9,101 bases of DNA, taken from positions 1-9,101 of the forward strand of contig CAUASQ010000066.1 of assembly GCA_958431945.1 (NCBI GenBank), written 5' to 3'. Shown piece by piece: positions 1 through 5,827 of this stretch. A program made the position numbers and the translations under genes. A model generated the notes under the pieces. That model did not search any database. It had not been told where the DNA came from and saw only the letters and a program-made list of their open reading frames with translations. Position 1 is the stretch's first letter. Each line of letters starts with the position of its first letter. This DNA comes from an uncultured Collinsella sp. GTDB taxonomy: Bacteria; Actinomycetota; Coriobacteriia; Coriobacteriales; Coriobacteriaceae.

Positions 1-3
1 AAG

Positions 4-33
4 ATTGTAGGGAAATCAATGTTCAAATGTCAA
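4..33 (-). promoter_or_regulatory. Leftward sigma70-type promoter at the window edge
   Basis: Read on the minus strand there is a perfect -35 TTGACA (28-33) and a 5/6 -10 TACAAT (4-9) separated by 18 bp, with an AT-rich stretch just upstream of the -35 (34-50). Transcription would start at or beyond the left edge and run away from dnaA. In many bacteria the gene divergent from the dnaA region is rpmH (ribosomal protein L34) followed by rnpA and yidC; that is an inference because the gene itself lies outside the window. Confidence 0.7.
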
Positions 34-129
34 GAAATCAAAGGTAAAAGGTTGCGCAGTTCACACGGTTCCCCCATAAGCCGAGCTCGATTTAGCGGTG
101 CATGGCAACTTTTCACGATATTTCATCGA

Positions 130-214
130 GTTTTCAACAGGTCATGTTGGCAATGTTGAGAACTTTTCGTCCGTTTTCCAAAGTTTTCAACAGGTTTTGA
201 AAAGTTGTCGAAAG
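130..214. other. Left origin cluster of non-canonical DnaA-box-like repeats
   Basis: The 13-mer GTTTTCAACAGGT occurs twice here (130-142 and 183-195) and once inverted after dnaA (3382-3394). Its 9-bp core TTTTCAACA resembles the DnaA box TTATCCACA with changes at positions 3 and 6. Related 9-mers lie between and beside the copies: TTCTCAACA on minus at 154-162, TTGCCAACA on minus at 145-153, TTTTCAAAA on minus at 195-203 and CTTTCGACA on minus at 206-214. The cluster would be the left half of a two-part origin like the regions flanking dnaA in Bacillus subtilis, and could also let DnaA repress the downstream operon. Apart from this cluster and the leftward promoter, 34-276 shows no gene and no convincing rightward promoter, although one must exist for the gene at 277. 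Confidence 0.65.
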
Positions 215-276
215 ATGAGAAACATTGCACGGTGAGCTACTATTTGTTCGAAACCTTTTGAAAGATTGCGAGCGGC

Positions 277-1629
277 ATGTCTGACGACTTTTACACCATG
301 GTCGATTCCGGAGACCCGGCACCCGACAACGAGCACATCACCGGCGTGCGCGAAGAGCGTGAGGAAGGCGAGCAGACGACCACGCAGGCGCCAAAAGCCA
401 TGTACGCCGCGCGCATCGCCGTCTATGACGATATGCTGTCGACACCGCGTGTGATCGTCATTGATCCGCAAGATGTCCGCACGTATTTGGAAGAGACGAC
501 CAACACCGTCTACCAGTGCATGAAAGAACAAGGTGGCCATATCTCGCTCATGGTCATCCGCGAGATTGTCGAAAACTTTATCCACGCGCACTTTGCCGAG
601 CCCATCATCTCGATTCTGGACGGCGGAGACACCATCCGCTTCGCTGATCAAGGACCCGGCATCGACGACAAGGAGCGTGCTTTCGACTTTGGCGTTACCA
701 GCGCAAACAGCAAGATGAAGCGCTACATCCGTGGAACCGGAGCAGGGTTTCCCATGGTGCAGGAGTATTTGGAAAACGCCGGCGGGGCCGTGTCCATCGA
801 GGACAACATGGGCAACGGCACCGTGGTTACGGTAAGCCTGGACCCTAAACGCGTGCAGGAAATAGAGCGTGCCGGCGGACGCGGTGCTGCCGTGCGGCCC
901 GAGACGGAGCAGCCCACATATCCCCTGCCGGGAGCTTTTGCGCAGCAGCCCATGGCAACGCAACAGATGCAGCCCCCCGTGGGACAGATGCAGCAACCCG
1001 GAATGCTTCCTACACAAGAGCCCCAGGCGGCATCGATGTCGATGCCGCCAAACGCGCCAGAGGCCATGCCGCTGGCGGATCAGGATGCAGCAGCAATGCA
1101 GCAGGCGACGGGGGCACCGGGTGGCCAGCAAATGGGCTATCAGCCGTACCAACAGGGATATCCATATCAGCAGATGCCGCCACTGGGGTATGGCCAGCAG
1201 TTCCCGCAGCAGTACCAGCAGGGATATCAGCAGCCGTACCAGCAGATGCCGCAGCAGCAGTACAACCCCTGGGCCCAGCAGATGACTCCGCAGCCTTACC
1301 AACAGTGGCCTCAAAGTTTTCAACAGCAAATGCCGCCGATGCAGAGTTCTCAACAACCAGCAGCTCAAATGATGTATCCTAATGCAGCAAATCAGTATGC
1401 GCAGCCACAACCGGACGTGTTCGTAAGCGATCGCGGCAACGCCGCGCTGGGCTATCTGGCGCAAAATCAAGCGTGCGGTGCTACCGATCTGGCGAGGGCG
1501 TTTGGAAACTCGGCCCCCACTTGGTCACGCACGCTCAATGACTTGGCGCAGGCCGGCTTGGTCATCAAGCATGGCCAGAAATACCATCTGACCGAACTCG
1601 GCGCCGCTCGCGTGCGAGCTCAGAGCTAA
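277..1629 (+). CDS. GHKL ATP-binding protein with prion-like linker and C-terminal winged helix
   Basis: A 450-residue protein with no recognised name. Residues ~55-190 form a GHKL (HATPase_c) domain: the N-box has E96 and N100 followed by H103-A104, the G1 box is D124-Q-G126-P-G128, the G2/lid is G153-T-G155-A-G157, and G180-N/G181-T begins the final strand. No phosphoacceptor-His dimerisation domain, sensor domain or membrane segment is visible, so it is not a complete sensor kinase; SpoIIAB/RsbW-like kinases are the nearest architectural analogy. Residues ~205-380 are low-complexity Gln/Pro/Tyr/Met. Residues ~385-446 look like a winged helix of MarR/ArsR type. The ATG at 277 is the first usable start (in-frame TGA at 259-261), but its Shine-Dalgarno is weak. 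dnaA starts 15 nt after its stop with no terminator between, so the two are probably co-transcribed. A role in controlling DnaA expression or origin firing is inference from position. Confidence 0.85.
   Translation: MSDDFYTMVDSGDPAPDNEHITGVREEREEGEQTTTQAPKAMYAARIAVYDDMLSTPRVIVIDPQDVRTYLEETTNTVYQCMKEQGGHISLMVIREIVENFIHAHFAEPIISILDGGDTIRFADQGPGIDDKERAFDFGVTSANSKMKRYIRGTGAGFPMVQEYLENAGGAVSIEDNMGNGTVVTVSLDPKRVQEIERAGGRGAAVRPETEQPTYPLPGAFAQQPMATQQMQPPVGQMQQPGMLPTQEPQAASMSMPPNAPEAMPLADQDAAAMQQATGAPGGQQMGYQPYQQGYPYQQMPPLGYGQQFPQQYQQGYQQPYQQMPQQQYNPWAQQMTPQPYQQWPQSFQQQMPPMQSSQQPAAQMMYPNAANQYAQPQPDVFVSDRGNAALGYLAQNQACGATDLARAFGNSAPTWSRTLNDLAQAGLVIKHGQKYHLTELGAARVRAQS
567..586. other. Possible facing pair of DnaA boxes inside the GHKL domain
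   Basis: TTTTCGACA on minus (567-575) lies 2 nt from TTATCCACG on plus (578-586). Each is one base from a box form: the local TTTTCAACA and the canonical TTATCCACA. They overlap codons for the conserved N-box, so protein constraint alone could explain them. Confidence 0.3.
1135..1263 (+). repeat. Degenerate Gln/Tyr/Pro-coding repeats
   Basis: This stretch codes residues 287-329 and consists of imperfect units built around Y-Q-Q-G-Y and Y-Q-Q-M-P, with DNA units TACCARCAGGGATAT at about 1147 and 1213, each followed downstream by CAGCAGATGCCGC. Such tracts expand and contract by slippage, so length differences between strains are expected. The wider linker (residues 221-380) has 49 Gln in 160 residues. 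Confidence 0.75.
1317..1355 (+). other. Possible intragenic DnaA-box pair in the Gln-rich linker
   Basis: TTTTCAACA (1317-1325) exactly matches the core of the origin repeats, and TTCTCAACA (1347-1355) exactly matches the variant at 154-162. Both point the same way, with 21 nt between them. They encode S-F-Q-Q and S-S-Q-Q using AGT, TTT, TCT and CAA, which contrast with the C/G-ending codons and CAG that dominate nearby. Gln-rich DNA naturally yields CAACA, so this is suggestive only. Confidence 0.35.
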
Positions 1630-1644
1630 AGAACGGGAGAGACA

Positions 1645-3369
1645 GTGGACGAGGAAGCAAGCATCATCCTGGGGGATGCCATCGCCTTTTGCCAGCGCGA
1701 CGGCCAAGATGCACGCCTCATCAACATGCTGGGGCAATCGCGCGCCATAAGCCTGACCGAAGATACGCTCACGATCGAGGCCCCCTCGCGCTTTGCCATC
1801 GCGCAGCTCAAAAAGCATCAGCCGACTATTGAGGCCTATCTGGAAGAAATCGCCTTTGCACCGATTGCGCTCGACATCGTGGCACCGCAAGGAGCCGTGG
1901 CGGAATCCGCTGCTGCGACGGCGCCCGCCGCGGCTCCCGCTGCCTCCCCGGCGGTGCCGGCCTCCGCAGGCGACGTGCCGACAATCGAGCACCAGCACGG
2001 CGATGTTTCCCGTGAAACCATGGCACCGTTGCCGACCGCGGCGGCGACGTCAACGAACGCACCCGTCACGCACATGCCTATCGCTCACGACGCAGCGGCG
2101 GGCGCGGATTCGGGCATTGCAATCAAGAACACGCTCTCGGCCGATGATTTTCGTCGCATGATGAACCAGATGAAGGGCGGAGCGCCGACTAAGTCCACGC
2201 AAGCTGCGACCCCCGCTTCACCCATGCCGGCACCGACCGTACCGCCCGAGCAGAATGCGGATGGAGCCCCGCTCGCCGCGAACTCAAAATTTACCTTTGA
2301 GAACTTTGTCTACGGCCCCGAGAACAGCCATGCCTATCGCTCGGCACTCAAGTTTGCCGCCCTCGCGGACGAGCGTGGCACGTGCACATCACTGTTCATC
2401 TACGGCAAATCGGGCCTGGGCAAGACGCACCTGCTGCTTGCCATCAAAAACGAGCTCGCCGAGAAGTCGCCCGAGATCAAGGTCAAGTATGCCAACTCCC
2501 AGGCATATCTGGACGACCTGATGACCGAGTTCGACCGCCAAAAGAAGAGCAACGCCCCTATCATGCAGGCATACCACGGCGTGGACGTGCTCATCATCGA
2601 TGACATCCAAAACATCATCGGCAAGCGCGCGAGCGTGGACTACTTTTTCCAGCTCATGGACGAGTTCATCCGCAACAACAAGAAGGTCGTCATCGCGGCA
2701 GACCGCGCCCCCAAGGACCTGAGCATGGACGAGCGTCTGACCAGCCGCTTCAACGCCGGCATGCTCTGCTTGGTCGCAGAGCCCAGCTACGAGATGAAAT
2801 ACAAGATCTTGCAGCGCTATTACGAGAACACCATCGTCGCCGCTCCCGAGGCAGGCGACGACTCGCTGCTGGCGGCCTATGGGGGCGACGGCGGGCACCT
2901 GACCGACGAGCACTTTAAACACATGGCCGAGGTCTCGGGCACCAACATCCGCGAACTCGAGAGCTTCTGCGAGCGCTGCGCCGGCGAGGCGGGCGACCGC
3001 GAGCGCGAGGGCGGGGAGCTCACCTTTGACGATATCGACGCCATCGCCAGCCAGTACTTCGACACATCGGCCAAAAAGATCAACGTCCAGACGGTTCAGT
3101 CCGTCATCGAAGAGCAGTACGGCGTGACGCACGAGGAGCTCATCGGCCCGCGTCGCAACGCCAATATCGCCAAAGCACGCCATATCGCTATCTACCTAGC
3201 CATCGAGATGTGCGAGATGACGACCACGGCGGTGGGCGCCGAATTTGGCAACCGCAACCACTCGACCGTCAGCACGAGCTACAAAAAGGTCCAGAAGATG
3301 ATCCAGGAAGACCGCACTGTCACCGAAGACCTCAAGTCGCTGCGCGATAAAATTACACTGCGCTCGTAG
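1645..3369 (+). CDS. dnaA: Chromosomal replication initiator protein DnaA
   Basis: DnaA binds boxes at the origin, forms an ATP-dependent filament and opens the duplex. This copy has 574 residues, longer than the ~450-500 usual. Residues ~1-85 are domain I, ~86-212 an Ala/Pro-rich domain II linker, ~213-440 the AAA+ domain and ~478-574 the DNA-binding domain IV. Visible motifs are Walker A GKSGLGKT (254-261), Walker B ending D319-D320, sensor 1 A-A-D (351-353, usually T-S-D or S-S-D), box VII R364 and arginine finger R368, sensor 2 R436, and the domain IV signature around N536-R-N-H-S-T-V542. Oddities are a Gly/Asp-rich insertion of about 18 residues before sensor 2 (~402-419) and N538 where most DnaAs have Asp. 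The GTG start at 1645 is supported by GGGAG (1635-1639) 5 nt upstream. It follows the GHKL gene closely. Confidence 0.97.
   Translation: MDEEASIILGDAIAFCQRDGQDARLINMLGQSRAISLTEDTLTIEAPSRFAIAQLKKHQPTIEAYLEEIAFAPIALDIVAPQGAVAESAAATAPAAAPAASPAVPASAGDVPTIEHQHGDVSRETMAPLPTAAATSTNAPVTHMPIAHDAAAGADSGIAIKNTLSADDFRRMMNQMKGGAPTKSTQAATPASPMPAPTVPPEQNADGAPLAANSKFTFENFVYGPENSHAYRSALKFAALADERGTCTSLFIYGKSGLGKTHLLLAIKNELAEKSPEIKVKYANSQAYLDDLMTEFDRQKKSNAPIMQAYHGVDVLIIDDIQNIIGKRASVDYFFQLMDEFIRNNKKVVIAADRAPKDLSMDERLTSRFNAGMLCLVAEPSYEMKYKILQRYYENTIVAAPEAGDDSLLAAYGGDGGHLTDEHFKHMAEVSGTNIRELESFCERCAGEAGDREREGGELTFDDIDAIASQYFDTSAKKINVQTVQSVIEEQYGVTHEELIGPRRNANIAKARHIAIYLAIEMCEMTTTAVGAEFGNRNHSTVSTSYKKVQKMIQEDRTVTEDLKSLRDKITLRS
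2004..2019. promoter_or_regulatory. parS: parS-like ParB-binding site inside dnaA
   Basis: TGTTTCCCGTGAAACC matches the bacterial parS consensus TGTTTCACGTGAAACA at 14 of 16 positions, including both GTTTC and GTGAAAC half-site cores. Known parS sites cluster near the origin, where ParB loads, spreads and recruits SMC, so the place fits. It encodes D-V-S-R-E-T in the unconserved domain II linker of DnaA, where coding constraint is low. ParB binding is inferred from the motif only. Confidence 0.7.
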
Positions 3370-3377
3370 GGAAATAG

Positions 3378-3422
3378 AGACACCTGTTGAAAACTTGTCG
3401 AAACCACGGGCATAAGGTGTCT
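3378..3422. repeat. Inverted repeat bracketing two DnaA-box-like sites
   Basis: AGACACC (3378-3384) and GGTGTCT (3416-3422) are perfect 7-bp inverted arms around a 31-nt interval that opens with the minus-strand boxes TTTTCAACA and GTTTCGACA. There is no T-run after it, so it does not look like an intrinsic terminator for dnaA. Confidence 0.4.
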
Positions 3423-3607
3423 AAAACCCAACCCGCGGTGATGAAAAGTTTTGCGCAGGTTTTGAACGTGGAAAACCACCCCTGTTGCACACAGGTTGCT
3501 GTCGATTCTCTTTCTGGGTCTGACCTGCGTCTTTGGGAGTAATCAACAGTTTCGTCAGTGCTATTACTATTATTAAGATATTTATATCTATAGAAAGGTA
3601 TTAAAAG
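3382..3607. other. oriC: Origin of replication (oriC), dnaA-dnaN intergenic part
   Basis: The 238-nt gap between dnaA and dnaN holds no gene. It contains DnaA-box-like sites TTTTCAACA (minus, 3385-3393), GTTTCGACA (minus, 3396-3404), TGTGCAACA (minus, 3483-3491) and TAATCAACA (plus, 3540-3548). There is also a 20-bp segment (3447-3466) matching 17/20 bases of the left cluster (182-201). It ends with an AT-rich tract (3561-3607, 39 of 47 bases A/T) that includes the trio repeats and the inverted repeat AGATAT-TT-ATATCT (3576-3589). Boxes followed by an AT-rich element just before dnaN is the layout of the B. subtilis unwinding region. The dnaN promoter must also lie here or upstream, but no convincing -35/-10 pair was found. 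Confidence 0.85.
3561..3575. other. DnaA-trio tract of the unwinding element
   Basis: CTATTACTATTATTA reads on the complementary strand as five consecutive 3'-GAT/AAT-5' triplets, the DnaA-trio element on which DnaA assembles on single-stranded DNA during origin opening. It lies 12 nt after a DnaA-box-like site (3540-3548) and is followed by an AT-rich stretch, the same order and orientation to dnaN as in B. subtilis. Function is inferred from this match. Confidence 0.75.
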
Positions 3608-4711
3608 ATGAAGTTCACCGTCAGCCAGAGCTCGCTTACACAAGCCATCGGCGTCGTTATGAAGGGTGTCGCTTCGGCATCCACCCTCCCCATCCTGTCG
3701 GGCGTGCTCGTTAAGGCCCAAGACGGCATCTTGGAATTCCAGACCTCTAACTACACCATCTCGATCCGTCATCGCATCGCGGCGCATGTCGAAGAAGAGG
3801 GCGAGATGGTTATTTCCTGTAAGATGCTCTCCAATATCACCAAGACCCTCCCCGATGCCCCGGTCACCTTTGAGCTGTCCGAGCGCCAGGTGCTGATTGG
3901 TTGCGAGAAGAGCTCTTTCCGCCTGAACACGCTCGATGCCAATGACTTCCCCGAGTTTCCGGCCTATGCCATCGAGAGTGCCGTGGAGCTGCCGACCGAT
4001 GTCTTGTCCGAAATGGTCGGCCGCGTGTGGCGCGTCACCTCGACCGACAAGGCTCGCCCCATCCTGGGCGGCGTGCACATGAAGGTCGAGAACAACACCG
4101 TACGCCTGGTGGCGACCGATTCCTTCCGCTTGGCCGTGTGCGATACGCAGGTCGAGACCTCGACCCTCGAGGGCTCCTTTGAACTCAACGTTCCGGCTGA
4201 CGCCTTTAACGACGCGCTGAACATCATGGCAAGCCAGGCGACCATCATGATCGGGGCTACCGACACCCAGGTCGTCTTCGAGGCCGGCAACACCACCTAC
4301 GTGTCGCGCCGCATCGAGGGCGTGTACCCCAACTACAAGCAGCTCATCCCCGATTCGTGCGTGACGAGCGTCAAGATCGACGTCGCCGCCTTCAATGCCG
4401 CCCTCAAGCGTGTTGCCGTTATCGCGAGCGCCAACCCCGCCGTCAAGTTCGAGATCGACGTCGAGAACGGGCAGATGGGCCTGTCTTCCATCTCCAACGA
4501 CCAGGATCTGGCGCAGGAGACGATCGATGTCGAGGCCGAGGGCGAGTCGGGTACCATCGCCTTCAACTACCACTATATCTTCGGCTGCCTCAATGCCCTG
4601 TCCAAGGAGAAGGAGATCACGCTGGAGCTCAAGAGCTACTCGCAGGCGGGCATCTTCAAGTCCTACGACAAGATCAACTACCTGTACCTGGTCATGCCGG
4701 TCCGCATCTAG
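3608..4711 (+). CDS. dnaN: DNA polymerase III beta subunit (sliding clamp)
   Basis: DnaN forms the ring-shaped homodimer that tethers the replicative polymerase to DNA and serves as the docking platform for many repair and replication proteins. At 367 residues it is the usual length for three clamp folds (roughly 1-121, 122-246, 247-367). The N-terminus has the family T-L-P-I-L-S-G pattern (26-32), and the C-terminus ends Y-L-V-M-P-V-R-I, the conserved tail that lines the partner-binding cleft. The ATG at 3608 has AGAAAGG (3592-3598) 9 nt upstream. The gene starts just after the origin unwinding region, and recF follows after 9 nt, so dnaN, recF and the DUF721 gene are probably one transcript. 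Nothing looks truncated. Confidence 0.97.
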   Translation: MKFTVSQSSLTQAIGVVMKGVASASTLPILSGVLVKAQDGILEFQTSNYTISIRHRIAAHVEEEGEMVISCKMLSNITKTLPDAPVTFELSERQVLIGCEKSSFRLNTLDANDFPEFPAYAIESAVELPTDVLSEMVGRVWRVTSTDKARPILGGVHMKVENNTVRLVATDSFRLAVCDTQVETSTLEGSFELNVPADAFNDALNIMASQATIMIGATDTQVVFEAGNTTYVSRRIEGVYPNYKQLIPDSCVTSVKIDVAAFNAALKRVAVIASANPAVKFEIDVENGQMGLSSISNDQDLAQETIDVEAEGESGTIAFNYHYIFGCLNALSKEKEITLELKSYSQAGIFKSYDKINYLYLVMPVRI

Positions 4712-4720
4712 CGCTGCGCT

Positions 4721-5827
4721 ATGACCATGTTCGCCCGCGATCTTTCCGTCGCGCACTACCGCAGCTTCGATAGCTATCGTCTTGCCCTGGACGAGGGCGT
4801 GACGATACTTGCGGGACCCAACGCGGCGGGAAAGACCAATCTCATAGAGGCGCTGCAGCTGCTGACGAGCGGCGCCTCGTTTAGGCATCCGACCGCAGCC
4901 GAGCTCGTCCATGATGGCGTGGGCTCGTGCAAGGTCGAGCTGAGGCTCGAGGGCGACGGCCGCGTGCTTGATATGGGATTGAGCGCGGAGGACGGTAAGC
5001 GCTCGTTTAGCCGCAACGGCAAGAGATGCTCTGCCGCCGGTGTGCGCGGGGTTCTGCCGAGCGTGCTGTTTTGCCCCGACCATCTGGACATGGTTAAGCG
5101 GGGCGCCAGTGTGCGCCGCGCCGCCCTCGATGACTTTGGCATGCAACTGAGCGCACGCTATGCCGATCTTGCGAGCACCTATGGGCGCTGCGTGACCCAG
5201 CGCAACGCCTTGCTCAAGGAAACCTGGTGCTGCCGCGAGATGCTCGGCGCGTGGAACGATTCGATTGCCCGCGCGGGCTCGGCTCTGCTTGTGCACCGGT
5301 TGGCCCTGCTCGACCGGCTGGCGGGCCATGTGCGTGCTGCCTATGGGCAAGTGGCGTCCGGTGAAGCCGCCAACGTGTCCTATGCGTCCACGCTGGGGGA
5401 TTTGCCCCAGGTCGAGGATCGCGAAGAGCTGAAGGGCTGGGCGTACGAGCGCATGCTGGCCGCCCTTGATGAGCACGCCGACGAGGAAATTCGCCGCGGC
5501 GTGACGTTGGCGGGACCGCACCGCGACGAGATTGAATTTACCGTGGCGGGTCGCTCCGCTCGTTCATTTGCCAGCCAAGGACAGCAGCGAACGTTGGTTC
5601 TGGCCTGGAAGGTGGCCGAGGTGGCCGTGGCTCGCGATGTTCTGGGTACTGCTCCGCTGTTGCTTCTGGACGACGTGATGAGCGAGCTCGACGGCGAGCG
5701 TCGCGGTGCTTTTCTGCGGCTGATCGGCGATGATATCCAGACGGTCATAACCACGACCAACCTGGGATACTTTACCGATGACCTGCTTGATCGAGCCAAG
5801 GTGGTGAGCATGGGTGAGACGTGCTAA
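4721..5827 (+). CDS. recF: DNA replication and repair protein RecF
   Basis: RecF is an SMC/ABC-type ATPase that works with RecO and RecR to load RecA at single-strand gaps and stalled forks. The 368-residue length is normal. Walker A is GPNAAGKT (32-39), the RecF motif G-P-H-R-D-E is at 265-270, the ABC signature region S-Q-G-Q-Q-R is at 285-290, and Walker B L-L-L-L-D-D-V-M (313-320) runs into the D-loop S-E-L-D (321-324). No clear Shine-Dalgarno precedes it, so translation is probably coupled to dnaN, whose stop is 9 nt upstream. The ATG at 4727 (residue 3) is an equally possible start. Its last 14 nt overlap the next gene. Confidence 0.96.
   Translation: MTMFARDLSVAHYRSFDSYRLALDEGVTILAGPNAAGKTNLIEALQLLTSGASFRHPTAAELVHDGVGSCKVELRLEGDGRVLDMGLSAEDGKRSFSRNGKRCSAAGVRGVLPSVLFCPDHLDMVKRGASVRRAALDDFGMQLSARYADLASTYGRCVTQRNALLKETWCCREMLGAWNDSIARAGSALLVHRLALLDRLAGHVRAAYGQVASGEAANVSYASTLGDLPQVEDREELKGWAYERMLAALDEHADEEIRRGVTLAGPHRDEIEFTVAGRSARSFASQGQQRTLVLAWKVAEVAVARDVLGTAPLLLLDDVMSELDGERRGAFLRLIGDDIQTVITTTNLGYFTDDLLDRAKVVSMGETC

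Noticed and set aside
746..765. GGTTTCCCATGG region as a second parS site
   Set aside because: It lacks the second half-site GTGAAAC and encodes the conserved G2 box of the GHKL domain.
187..1470. 427-codon minus-strand frame opposite the GHKL gene
   Set aside because: The product is a run of Leu/Arg/His made by reading Gln-rich CAG repeats backwards; the plus-strand frame has clear ATPase motifs.
3481..3495. CCTGT-TGCAC-ACAGG hairpin as a dnaA terminator
   Set aside because: Only 5-bp arms and no following T run; more likely part of the origin repeats.
3353..5521. 722-codon open frame on the minus strand across dnaN and recF
   Set aside because: It lies fully antisense to two well-recognised genes, has a low-complexity His/Asp/Gly/Leu-rich product typical of GC-rich antisense frames, and shows no domain.
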